From Leptospira sp. WS60.C2 (GTDB lineage: Bacteria; Spirochaetota; Leptospiria; Leptospirales; Leptospiraceae): a stretch of 64,000 nt of DNA. A program made the position numbers and the translations under genes. Position 1 is the first letter of the stretch, and each line of letters starts with the position of its first letter. The notes beneath the pieces are model-generated. The model saw only the letters and a program-made list of their open reading frames with translations. It ran no database searches and was not told where the DNA came from. Of this stretch, positions 1 through 8,495 are shown piece by piece. The DNA is taken from positions 1,820,001 to 1,884,000 of the forward strand of contig NZ_CP162133.1 of the NCBI RefSeq assembly GCF_040833955.1, in the 5' to 3' direction.

Positions 1-1
1 T

Positions 2-547
2 TCCCAATCGAAAACAATTGAGGAAGTGTATCTGAAGGAAGTGGAATTTTGGGAAGGAATTGCCAGTGCAGGAAGCCCGGAAGCCAAGGAAAAAATCATA
101 GAATTGACGAGAGCCTTCCTTACCCTATCAAATCCGGAAAAAAGAGCAAAATACGATTCCGAGTTGGATTTTGATTTTGTTTTGCTCGATGGAAAAGCAA
201 AAGACCCTGAAATCGAGGAAGCCTACGACCTTTACCGTTTGAGCCATAAAAAGTCTTACCAAGAAATACTCGGTGAGTTTACAAGGTTCCGAGAGGAAAT
301 GGGAGACACTCTCTGGATCTTAAAAAAAACAACCATCTATCTTGTGCTCAACCTAATTCTTTATTCAGGGATTGTCGTATTCCAATCTTTCGCTCACGAG
401 TCTACCGATTCGATTCCCAAAGACCAGGATACAAATTTTGATGTTGTATCAGTTTGTTTTCTTACCTTAAGTTTTATCTGCTTTTTGTATTTTCGATTCC
501 AATATTTGCCAAAACAAATCAAGGAACGTAAAAAAGATAGATCCTAA
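2..547 (+). CDS. Degenerate J-domain membrane protein, 5' end cut by window
   Basis: The frame is open to the left edge, so the gene begins outside the window; the first visible possible start is a GTG at 26. The visible N-terminus aligns without gaps to helices II-III and the end of a DnaJ J-domain: it ends in a LSNPEKRAKYD element. The residues at the HPD position read EGI, so the Hsp70-stimulating tripeptide appears to be missing. Two membrane segments follow, at about residues 100-120 and 140-158 counted from the GTG, then a short basic tail. A J-like domain without HPD would not be expected to stimulate DnaK ATPase; a docking role is inference. It converges on the SGNH gene, with a 4-bp overlap. 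Confidence 0.6.
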   Translation, partial: SQSKTIEEVYLKEVEFWEGIASAGSPEAKEKIIELTRAFLTLSNPEKRAKYDSELDFDFVLLDGKAKDPEIEEAYDLYRLSHKKSYQEILGEFTRFREEMGDTLWILKKTTIYLVLNLILYSGIVVFQSFAHESTDSIPKDQDTNFDVVSVCFLTLSFICFLYFRFQYLPKQIKERKKDRS

Positions 548-1674
548 CGTAATTCTTTAGGAAATAATATTGGTAACAAATTGGGAAAACAAGCACCACT
601 TAAATGCAAAGAATCCACAAAGTCTTTGCATTTCCATCGTGGATCCACATTTGGATCGATTAAGAAAAATTTTGAGTTCTTTGTCTTAGAAACGTTTTCC
701 ACTTCTTTACGAATTTCTGAATTAAATCGATCTAGTAATCCATCGGTTTTCATTTTACGATACAATGGTTCTGATACCGCTGGAAAATAAACAATCACAG
801 GTATGTCACTACCTTCTAACAAATGTAACATTTTTTTAAAAAAGAATATCTGTGTGGGAGAAAGAGCCGATCCACGGAGATATTGATTGTACATATTCTC
901 AGCATCCCGTTCTAAAAAAACGTCTATGTTGGCAAATTTGATTTCGTTAGGTAAGGCACCGAATTTAACACGGTTTACCATCTTGATTTTATCCACATAA
1001 CCACGTTTGTATTCTTTGCCAGTGATTCCTGACGTCATTCCAGGAAAAAATCCAATTTCTATTTCTTTATTGTTTGCTTTGATTGAAGTTGGATCAAGAG
1101 GATACTTATAAAGAGCAAATAATTTCTTTAAAAAGTATACTTCAGCTTCATCCACAGAAAAACCCGTGGTATTGGAATCCCATGGATCTTTCGTTTTCGT
1201 TCGGAAAAAATCAGTATGAAATAAAACATACGCGTTGTCATACGATCCATTTAGAGAATAATCAATGGAAGATTTCGAAAAAAGAAGTGGGTCAGCTTCG
1301 ATCAACACATACCGAATGGGTAACTTGGTTGCCAATATTTTTTCTAGCCAGTAGGCTTGGAAACTAGGAGGGCCAAAGGGAGCTGCAAAATTAAAGGAAT
1401 TTGTATTTGGAACAAACTCCTCCAGCATTTCAGAATCAAATTCCCCTGAACGTGAACTTCCCAAAATCAATCCAATCTTTTTGTTTGGATTTTTCTTAGA
1501 TTCTTCGAGCATCACTTCAAATAAATCTTCTTTTAGTTCATAAAACTTACGCTCAATTTTTTTCCAACTGTAGGTGTTCTCCACAACCACGGGAAGGAAA
1601 AAAAATTTATCCACTAAGAATAATAAAAGCGCGAGGAGAATTGGATAGAGAACAATTGGAAATTTGTCTTTCAT
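544..1674 (-). CDS. SGNH/DltD-AlgJ-like protein (DUF1574 type), MBOAT partner
   Basis: A 376-residue protein with one N-terminal membrane anchor (about residues 5-25) and an extracytoplasmic domain. GSSRS at about 72-76 resembles the SGNH nucleophile block, and DSLH at about 354-357 resembles the catalytic Asp-x-x-His block. Leptospira has a family of such proteins, annotated DUF1574. The ATG at 1674 follows the MBOAT stop by one base (TAA-T-ATG), which suggests translational coupling; a TTG at 1716 inside the MBOAT gene would add 14 residues. By analogy with AlgI-AlgJ and DltB-DltD, the MBOAT protein would pass an acyl group through the membrane and this protein would transfer it to an envelope glycan or related acceptor. 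The acceptor cannot be told from the sequence. Confidence 0.75.
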   Translation of the reverse strand: MKDKFPIVLYPILLALLLFLVDKFFFLPVVVENTYSWKKIERKFYELKEDLFEVMLEESKKNPNKKIGLILGSSRSGEFDSEMLEEFVPNTNSFNFAAPFGPPSFQAYWLEKILATKLPIRYVLIEADPLLFSKSSIDYSLNGSYDNAYVLFHTDFFRTKTKDPWDSNTTGFSVDEAEVYFLKKLFALYKYPLDPTSIKANNKEIEIGFFPGMTSGITGKEYKRGYVDKIKMVNRVKFGALPNEIKFANIDVFLERDAENMYNQYLRGSALSPTQIFFFKKMLHLLEGSDIPVIVYFPAVSEPLYRKMKTDGLLDRFNSEIRKEVENVSKTKNSKFFLIDPNVDPRWKCKDFVDSLHLSGACFPNLLPILFPKELR

Positions 1675-1675
1675 A

Positions 1676-3100
1676 TTAAAATTGGAAGTATATAAACTCC
1701 GTACCTCCCGGTGCAAGATAACCTAACAAAATGGTAACTATAAAAGAAAAGAAAAACAAGAATCCAAAACTAGTTGCCGTGGACCAAGATGGTCTTGGAA
1801 AACTAGGCTTGGTTTGTAAGTAATTAAGTAAAAAAGTTAAAAGTAAAGAATAGACAATTTTTTCCGATTGATTGGTCCTTTCACCGGCTGCATTCGTAAA
1901 TGCTTGGTACAACATTGACATTGCATTGTGAACGGAAGGAGCATTAAAAAATGGAATGGTGATAATAAAGAAAAGAAACGTATACACAATCCCAGTGAAT
2001 TTCTTCCAATTTGGAACAACCGCTTCCTTGGTTTTACCAGATATTAATTCTACTTTTCGTTCAATACTGAGAACGAGTCCATGTAAAAACCCCCATATGA
2101 TAAAAGTAAAATTGGCACCATGCCAAAAACCAGCCAAGGTAAACGTAACAATCAAATTGAAGTATCCCCTCCATTCCGAGACGCGCGAACCACCCAAGGG
2201 AAAATAAATGTAATCCTTGATCCAAGTAGCAAGTGTCATATGCCAACGTGTCCAAAGTTCTCGCACTGATGCAGAAAAATAAGGTGCATGAAAATTTTCA
2301 GGTAAATTGATACCAAGTAATTTTCCAAGACCACGTGCTAAGTCGGTGTAACCACTAAAATCACAAAACACCCTTGCCGCATATCCAAACATAGCAAGTG
2401 TATTTGTGAGACCATCATAGAGTTCAGGATTTTGAAAAATGGGTTCGGTGACAGAAGATAAGTTATCAGCAATCACTACTTTCTTAAAAAGTCCCAAAAA
2501 TACTAAGTAATATCCTTCAAACAATTGTTCTTTCTTTGCATTCCAAACTTCCAGTTGGTAAAAAAATTCTCCGTGTCGAACAATAGGTCCCGCTACGAGT
2601 TGCGGGAAAAAGAAGATGAACAAAGCAAACTGTAAAAAATTTGGATTTTCATTCGCATTGCCCCGTTTGACATCAATGGTATATGCTACCATCTGGAAGG
2701 TATAAAAACTGATCGCAAGTGGTAACGTGATGGAATCAACACCGAACTGGGAATTCAGAAAATTCTGAACAGTGTCATTGGAAAACCAAAGACTTCCTGT
2801 CGTTTGAAATAAAACGGACCATAAAAAGTAGAAATATTTAAATAAAAATAAATTTCCAAAATTGATAAAGAGTGATACGGGATACCAAAAACTAGATTTA
2901 TTTTTGAGGATTTGTCGGTTCATTAGATGGTTCAAAATCACAAGCGCTAAAAAATGAAACGCAAATGGAATGGACCAGGCGGCATAAAATACAAAAGAAG
3001 CTAAGAACAAAAATACCAATCTAAATTTGCCTCGGATCATCCAATGGAGTCCGTAAACGACGAAAAAAAACAAAAGGAAACTAAGCGACGTAAATTTCAT
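1676..3100 (-). CDS. MBOAT family O-acyltransferase (AlgI/DltB-like)
   Basis: A 474-residue polytopic membrane protein of typical AlgI length. Family motifs are visible: the WTRWHMTL segment at about 283-290, followed by a YFPLGG turn, and the catalytic-type WHG at about 326-328 in a hydrophobic context. These proteins move acyl groups, usually acetyl, from the cytoplasm to an extracytoplasmic acceptor. It is the first gene of a two-gene unit with the SGNH-like protein, which starts one base after its stop. Whether it modifies a lipopolysaccharide sugar, a lipid or another glycan is unknown; no glycan-synthesis cluster surrounds it. Confidence 0.9.
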   Translation of the reverse strand: MKFTSLSFLLFFFVVYGLHWMIRGKFRLVFLFLASFVFYAAWSIPFAFHFLALVILNHLMNRQILKNKSSFWYPVSLFINFGNLFLFKYFYFLWSVLFQTTGSLWFSNDTVQNFLNSQFGVDSITLPLAISFYTFQMVAYTIDVKRGNANENPNFLQFALFIFFFPQLVAGPIVRHGEFFYQLEVWNAKKEQLFEGYYLVFLGLFKKVVIADNLSSVTEPIFQNPELYDGLTNTLAMFGYAARVFCDFSGYTDLARGLGKLLGINLPENFHAPYFSASVRELWTRWHMTLATWIKDYIYFPLGGSRVSEWRGYFNLIVTFTLAGFWHGANFTFIIWGFLHGLVLSIERKVELISGKTKEAVVPNWKKFTGIVYTFLFFIITIPFFNAPSVHNAMSMLYQAFTNAAGERTNQSEKIVYSLLLTFLLNYLQTKPSFPRPSWSTATSFGFLFFFSFIVTILLGYLAPGGTEFIYFQF

Positions 3101-3125
3101 TCTAAGATTTCACCATTTTTTTCAT

Positions 3126-4307
3126 TTATATTTCTCCATCAACCTGAATCACAAGCCCTTTTAAGTATTCTCCCTCTGGATGAAATACAGAATACGCATG
3201 GTCAGGACTTTGTGTTAAGTGGTGCAAAATTCTAACCTTTTTTTTGGCATCTTTTGCGGCCCCAAATATGATCTTTTTAAATAAGTCAAAGGAGATATGT
3301 TGCGAACATGAAAAAGTAAAGATCAAACCACCGTCTTTAATTTTGGCTATGGCTCGCATATTGATATCCTTATATCCCCTACTTGCTTGTATCACCGTGG
3401 AAATGTTTTTAGTGAAGGCTGGTGGGTCAAGGATGATACAATCATAGAAATTTGAATCCATTTCTTTTAAGTATGCAAAACAATCCATTACCAATGCTTT
3501 ATGTTTTCCGTTTTGAATGGAATCACTCAAATCATTTAAACTTAAATTCCTTTCACACATCTCCATAGCTTGTTTTGAGATATCCAAACTGTGTACGATT
3601 TTTGCACCATATAACAACGCATAAACGGAAAAGGCTCCAGAATAAGAAAAAGTATTTAAAATCACTCTGTTTTTTGCATATGATCCTAGGAGCTTTCTGT
3701 TCTCTCTTTGATCCAAAAAAAAACCTGTTTTTTGACCTTTTGCAACATCCGCAATCAATCGAATACCATGTTCCACAAAAACAGTTTCTTGGGTTTCTCC
3801 TTTATAAAAAGTAAGTTCCTCTCCCTGTTTAGAATCAAGTTTCTCTTTTTTTTCTAATATGGTTTTATAACCAACTTCCTCTAAAAAACGGACTAAATCG
3901 GAGCGTAAACGTTGTGCGCCAAGAGTTTTGATTTGCATCACTGCTGTTTCAGCATAAATATCTACGATGATCCCTGGCACTCCATCCCCTTCCGAATGTA
4001 GAAACCGGAATCCATTTGTATCGTTCGGTAAGAGTGATTGTTTTGATTTTAGAATTTGTTTCCATTTGGATATCCAGTAGGAAGAGTCTTTCCCATCTTC
4101 TTTTTTATCAAAAGAGAACAAACGCACTCGAATTTGACTATTGGGATCAAAGTGACCCCATGCGAGAAATGTACCATCAAACGATTGCACTTCTACCGTA
4201 TCACCAGATACAATGCCTTCACCAACAGAATCAATGGCACCTGAGAAAATCCAAGGATGAAAATTTAATACAGCTTTTTCTTTATTCTTCTTTAAGCGAA
4301 TGACCAT
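3126..4307 (-). CDS. rlmI: Class I SAM-dependent rRNA (cytosine-C5) methyltransferase, RlmI-like
   Basis: A 393-residue protein with an N-terminal PUA-like RNA-binding domain (HPWIFSGAID at about 17-26) and a C-terminal Rossmann methyltransferase domain. Visible motifs are NTFSYSGAFS (SAM-binding loop), LDPPAFTKN (motif IV) and TFSCS (motif VI with cysteine). This is the pattern of RlmI, which makes m5C1962 in E. coli 23S rRNA, and its relatives. The start ATG at 4307 is 55 bp from the divergent SpoIIE gene, so the two share a short promoter region. The family is certain; the exact target nucleotide is inferred. Confidence 0.88.
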   Translation of the reverse strand: MVIRLKKNKEKAVLNFHPWIFSGAIDSVGEGIVSGDTVEVQSFDGTFLAWGHFDPNSQIRVRLFSFDKKEDGKDSSYWISKWKQILKSKQSLLPNDTNGFRFLHSEGDGVPGIIVDIYAETAVMQIKTLGAQRLRSDLVRFLEEVGYKTILEKKEKLDSKQGEELTFYKGETQETVFVEHGIRLIADVAKGQKTGFFLDQRENRKLLGSYAKNRVILNTFSYSGAFSVYALLYGAKIVHSLDISKQAMEMCERNLSLNDLSDSIQNGKHKALVMDCFAYLKEMDSNFYDCIILDPPAFTKNISTVIQASRGYKDINMRAIAKIKDGGLIFTFSCSQHISFDLFKKIIFGAAKDAKKKVRILHHLTQSPDHAYSVFHPEGEYLKGLVIQVDGEI

Positions 4308-4362
4308 TTTTCATCCAATTGAAATTAAGAAATGTTTTGGGATTTGAATTCCCCACGTAAAT

Positions 4363-6891
4363 ATGATTAAAAAGTTACTTATCTTTCTTGTCGTTTCTTT
4401 TTCCCAACTCAATGCAAGTCCTATGATTGATTTTGTCATTCAAAAGGACTCGGAATCGATTCTTTCACTCGATTCCACGACCGAAGATCCAAAATCGTAT
4501 TGGTATGTTTTAGAATCTGATTTAGAAGAATCTGAAATTCAAAATTTAAATGAAACCAATTTTCAAAAGTATGAATGGAAACGAATCAAAATTCCTGGGA
4601 ACTTGTTTCCTACCATCGACAATTTAGAAACAAAACGAACTTTAGTTTTCGCTCGATGGGTGGAATTCCATGAAAATCCTAATCTGCAATACAGTTTTCG
4701 TTTGGGAGTGATCAATGACCGTGACCGAACGTACTTAAACGGAAAACTGATAGGAAAAACAGGAGAATGGAATGCGACCGACCCACAAAACTACGATAAA
4801 CTTCGTATCTATCCCATTCCAAATGGTTTGATTCATTCCAAACAAAAAAATCTGTTATTGATTCGCGTACAATTGTATTTTTTAAAATCAGGTGGAATTG
4901 AACAAGATGAAACGTTACTAGGCCCAACATCCAAAATCAATGATCGATTCTATAAAGATGAGTTTATCAAACTGATTTTCTTAACCATCTATGCAACTGT
5001 CGGTGGATATTTCCTATTTCTATTCTTAAGAAGACAAAAGGATCGAGAAAATTTATTTTTCTCCCTATTTTCATTTTCGTTCGTACTTTATAATTTTTTA
5101 AGGAATCAACTTAAATATGAACTTGGGATTCCATTTTTGGAAATGAAAAAAATGGAATATCTAATCATTCTCCTTTTAATCCCGTTCATGTATCATTTTT
5201 TAAGAACGTTATTTGAAGAAAAATATAAACTTCTTGGAAAAATTTTAGATGGGATTCAGGCAGTTATCTTTCTATTTTTTTTAATCTCTAATAATATTGA
5301 AAATTTCAATTTTACTCTTACGAATATTGTACAACCAACTTGGTTGGTTTATATTGTTTTGATCTTTTCAATTGTAGTTCGTAACCTTAGAAAAAAAGAC
5401 AAAAGAGCAATTTATATCACCTTTGGTTTGACCATTGTTTTAATTGCAGCAGTGATTGATACCGCCACCAATCGAAACTATTGGGTATTCCCACGCATCA
5501 TGGGCTATGCATTTTTGTTTTTCAACATCTCCCTTGCCATCATCCTTGCCAATTCCTTTGTTAAAGTGAATGAGGAAGTGGAAGACCTAAACAAAAACCT
5601 CGAACAAAAAGTGGAAGAACGTACAGATGCATTAAATGAATCATTAAACCAACTACAGATCCTAAAAGAAAAACAGGATGGAGACTATTTTTTAACTTCT
5701 CTTTTGATTGATCCCCTAGCAAGAATCGAAAACAAACTTCCAGAAATCAAAATCGATTCCTATGTCGACCAAAAGAAGAAATTTCAATTCCGCGGAAAGA
5801 ATGGAGAAATTGGTGGAGATATTTGCATTGTCGGCTCCATCCACTTAGAGTCCGGAGAATACACTGTTTTTGTCAATGGCGATGCCATGGGAAAATCGAT
5901 CCAGGGGGCTGGAGGAGCACTTGTGCTTGGAGTTGTGTTCCAAGCGGTTTTGTCCAGGTCCAAATCTAGTTACACAAAACGAAGGCCACCTGAACTTTGG
6001 CTCAAGGATTTGTATGTGGAATTACAATCTGTTTTTGAAAGTTTCGATGGTTCCATGTTGTCAAGTGTCGTTTTAGGAATGATCGGACAAAATGGTTATG
6101 TGTATTATATCAATGCAGAACATCCATGGAGCATTTTATATCGAGATGGAGTTGCCTCCTTTATTGAAACCGAACTTTCGATGCGAAAACTTGGATTTCC
6201 CAAAAACGATTCTCATCTACAAATCAAAACATTTCCTCTATTAGATGGAGATGTTTTACTCATTGGTTCCGATGGACGAGATGATATAGGACTGAGTTTT
6301 GATACAGGTGTTCGTTACATCAATGAAGACGAAACATTAATCTTACGATTTGTGGAAAGAGCTGAAGGTAAATTACGACCATTAGTAAAGGAAATCCAAG
6401 AAAATGGTGAAATAACAGATGATATTTCATTCTTACGAATTTCTTACGAATCACAACAACCAAAACGTTCTATCTCAGAAGAAGTGCGTTCAACATTTCT
6501 GAATGTTCAAAACCTAGCAAAAAAAGGAAAATACGAAGAAGCCCTTTTCATTTTAATACCCTTGCTAAACGAATACGCACATCCAAATTTTCACTCGTTA
6601 GCTGGAAAAATATACTTTCATCAAAAAGATTGGAAAAATGCAATTTTCCATTTAAAGTCAGCTCTCAAAGAAAATCCAATGAAAGAAAATTTACTCTATA
6701 TGATTGCAAAAGCAGAATACAAGTTAGGAAACGTATTAGATGCAGTCATTTGGAGTGAACGATTATTCTTAAGAAACAAATCCAATAAACAAAACACAAA
6801 ACTCTTTTTCTTTCTCCTAGATAAAACAGAGAACTTCGATAAAAAGAGTTTTTATCTCGAATTTCTTAATAGCGCAGAAAGTATAGGGTAA
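4363..6891 (+). CDS. 7TM sensor-SpoIIE (PP2C) phosphatase with TPR tail
   Basis: An 842-residue sensor phosphatase. A signal peptide (1-18) is followed by a jelly-roll-like extracytoplasmic domain (about 40-190, with a YLNGKLIGKTG segment) as in 7TMR-DISM receptors. Then come about seven membrane helices (200-400), a coiled coil (403-435) and a SpoIIE/PP2C domain. Metal-binding aspartates lie in GGD (484-486) and NGDAMGKS (505-512), with later acidic motifs GSDGRDD and TDDIS. TPR-like helices fill about 700-842. PP2C enzymes of this type usually dephosphorylate an anti-sigma-factor antagonist; no such partner is in this window. It shares its coiled-coil/PP2C/TPR half with the gene at 47357-50506. 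Its 3' end overlaps the convergent uppP by 26 bp. Confidence 0.88.
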   Translation: MIKKLLIFLVVSFSQLNASPMIDFVIQKDSESILSLDSTTEDPKSYWYVLESDLEESEIQNLNETNFQKYEWKRIKIPGNLFPTIDNLETKRTLVFARWVEFHENPNLQYSFRLGVINDRDRTYLNGKLIGKTGEWNATDPQNYDKLRIYPIPNGLIHSKQKNLLLIRVQLYFLKSGGIEQDETLLGPTSKINDRFYKDEFIKLIFLTIYATVGGYFLFLFLRRQKDRENLFFSLFSFSFVLYNFLRNQLKYELGIPFLEMKKMEYLIILLLIPFMYHFLRTLFEEKYKLLGKILDGIQAVIFLFFLISNNIENFNFTLTNIVQPTWLVYIVLIFSIVVRNLRKKDKRAIYITFGLTIVLIAAVIDTATNRNYWVFPRIMGYAFLFFNISLAIILANSFVKVNEEVEDLNKNLEQKVEERTDALNESLNQLQILKEKQDGDYFLTSLLIDPLARIENKLPEIKIDSYVDQKKKFQFRGKNGEIGGDICIVGSIHLESGEYTVFVNGDAMGKSIQGAGGALVLGVVFQAVLSRSKSSYTKRRPPELWLKDLYVELQSVFESFDGSMLSSVVLGMIGQNGYVYYINAEHPWSILYRDGVASFIETELSMRKLGFPKNDSHLQIKTFPLLDGDVLLIGSDGRDDIGLSFDTGVRYINEDETLILRFVERAEGKLRPLVKEIQENGEITDDISFLRISYESQQPKRSISEEVRSTFLNVQNLAKKGKYEEALFILIPLLNEYAHPNFHSLAGKIYFHQKDWKNAIFHLKSALKENPMKENLLYMIAKAEYKLGNVLDAVIWSERLFLRNKSNKQNTKLFFFLLDKTENFDKKSFYLEFLNSAESIG

Positions 6892-7705
6892 CCAAAATAC
6901 CCAGAACAATTCGATATACGCCGAAGGACATAAAACTTCTTCGGCGAATGAATGCCATAAAAAGTCTGATGATAAAATAACAAATGACAAAGGAAACAAT
7001 ACTTCCAAAGAGTAGAAGTCCGATCGTTTCGGAATTTAAAATTTGTCTATGTTTGTATAGTTTATATACACCTGCAAGAGTGAGAACAGGGATCGCTAAA
7101 AAGAAGGAAAACTCCGCACTCTCTTTTTTGGATACACCAAGAGTCCTTGCAGAAATGATTGTGGCAGCCGACCTGGATACACCAGGGATCAAAGCAAAAC
7201 ATTGCAAACAACCAACAATGATGGACTCTTTCAATCCAATGGTTTTACCACTTCCTTCATCCAAATGTCTTTTTTCCACAAAGACCATGAGCACTCCTCC
7301 GACAAACCAGGATAAACCCAAAATGAGAAGTAAATCAGGTCGCATTTTGATTTGGTCCAATTGTGATTTGAAAAGGAACCCTAAGGTTAAAATAGGCAAA
7401 ATCCCAACGAGTAAATTGAGATAGAACTGATAACCACTCGCATCTAACGTTTTTTTGAGACCAAAACGAATGGCAGCAACTAAATGACCCCAAAGCGTTT
7501 TATAATACAAGACGACAACGGAAAGAATGGCTCCCGTTTGAATGAAAATATCAAATAGGTCTTCAAACGCTTCATGCGGAACAGAAAGGTTTTGAAACGG
7601 GAAAAAGTAACTGAATAAAAACAAATGGCCAGTGGAGGACACTGGCAAAAACTCCGTGGCAGCTTCGATGATGCCACGTAAAAATGCATTAAGAGTATTA
7701 TCCAT
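6866..7705 (-). CDS. uppP: Undecaprenyl-diphosphate phosphatase
   Basis: A 279-residue polytopic membrane protein. It has both BacA/UppP signature blocks: EAATEFLPVSSTGH near the N-terminus (about 14-27) and PGVSRSAAT in the middle (about 173-181). The enzyme removes the terminal phosphate of undecaprenyl diphosphate, recycling the lipid carrier for peptidoglycan and O-antigen synthesis. It lies 6 bp after the stop of the SurA-like lipoprotein gene on the same strand, so co-transcription is likely. Length and topology are normal for the family. Confidence 0.95.
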   Translation of the reverse strand: MDNTLNAFLRGIIEAATEFLPVSSTGHLFLFSYFFPFQNLSVPHEAFEDLFDIFIQTGAILSVVVLYYKTLWGHLVAAIRFGLKKTLDASGYQFYLNLLVGILPILTLGFLFKSQLDQIKMRPDLLLILGLSWFVGGVLMVFVEKRHLDEGSGKTIGLKESIIVGCLQCFALIPGVSRSAATIISARTLGVSKKESAEFSFFLAIPVLTLAGVYKLYKHRQILNSETIGLLLFGSIVSFVICYFIIRLFMAFIRRRSFMSFGVYRIVLGILVTLYFLRY

Positions 7706-7711
7706 TTACAC

Positions 7712-8395
7712 TTAGTTATTTGGAGTTGGTGTAGGAGCTGGTGCTTGTTCTTCTACTTTTTTCTTAGGGGCAAGGTAAGCATCTAAGTCAAATTTTTCAT
7801 TTCTCTTAATACTTACTTCTTCTTTAATTCGTTCTACTACAAGAGGAAGGTATTCTCTTGTTTGCATTTGTTTTAACTGTGCTTTTGCAAAGGTTTTACA
7901 TTTATCAATCGTAAGATTAAAATTACGATCTAATTTTCTCATCCTTTCGCATTCAGCAAGAGCTTGTTCTTCTGTGATTTGGATTTTTTTCTCAACTTGC
8001 TCAGAAACATACATCTGTGCAATGGTTTGCATTTCCACTTGTTTGATTACCTCAGCAACATCTGGTCTAGAGATAAAACCATTCTTCTCTGCAACAAGGC
8101 GGGTCATGATCATTTGTCTGTAAGTTTGATAGAAATTTTTCTTTTGCAATTGGTAATTGAGATCTTGGAAATTAGGCGGAACTTCATTGATGTCTTTTTC
8201 GATGAACTCGAGAAGTGTCTTCTTTTCAATATTTTGCAATCTGCTGATGGAATCAAGAGCCGTATCGTATGCAGCTTCGAAATCTTTGACGGTGATTTTA
8301 TGATTGTCTAAGGTTTCAATGACCGGAGAGGAGTCAGAACACTGTACGAGAGTGAAAGAAGCTAAAAACACAAAGAGAGTGAGGATTTTTTTCAT
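7712..8395 (-). CDS. Lipoprotein with SurA-N-like chaperone region
   Basis: A 227-residue protein with a lipoprotein signal peptide ending LVQC, so Cys19 or close by is the predicted lipidated residue. The mature part is helical and charged and resembles the N-terminal substrate-binding region of SurA/PrsA-type foldases; it starts with the short strand VIETLDNHKITVKDFEAAY. No parvulin PPIase domain follows: the protein ends in a basic stretch and a proline/threonine-rich tail. A holdase role in the periplasm is inference from that resemblance. It sits between mfd (100 bp upstream) and uppP (6 bp downstream). Confidence 0.7.
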   Translation of the reverse strand: MKKILTLFVFLASFTLVQCSDSSPVIETLDNHKITVKDFEAAYDTALDSISRLQNIEKKTLLEFIEKDINEVPPNFQDLNYQLQKKNFYQTYRQMIMTRLVAEKNGFISRPDVAEVIKQVEMQTIAQMYVSEQVEKKIQITEEQALAECERMRKLDRNFNLTIDKCKTFAKAQLKQMQTREYLPLVVERIKEEVSIKRNEKFDLDAYLAPKKKVEEQAPAPTPTPNN

Positions 8396-8495
8396 ATTAG
8401 TTTAGTGCCAAAATAGATTTGAGATGATGGTTTCTCCATTTCTCTCAATGTCTATCTTTTTTTGCCAAGGGAAACTTGATTCCTTTGCCCAATTT

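Noticed and set aside
6984..7424. 146-residue open frame on the plus strand
   Set aside because: It lies fully antisense to uppP, whose family motifs are unmistakable. Several other long antisense frames (for example in mfd, uvrA, clpA and the FecR gene) were dropped for the same reason.
8464..8490. Imperfect hairpin between mfd and the SurA-like lipoprotein gene
   Set aside because: Only 8 of 10 pairs match and the T-run lies on the wrong side for a terminator of mfd.
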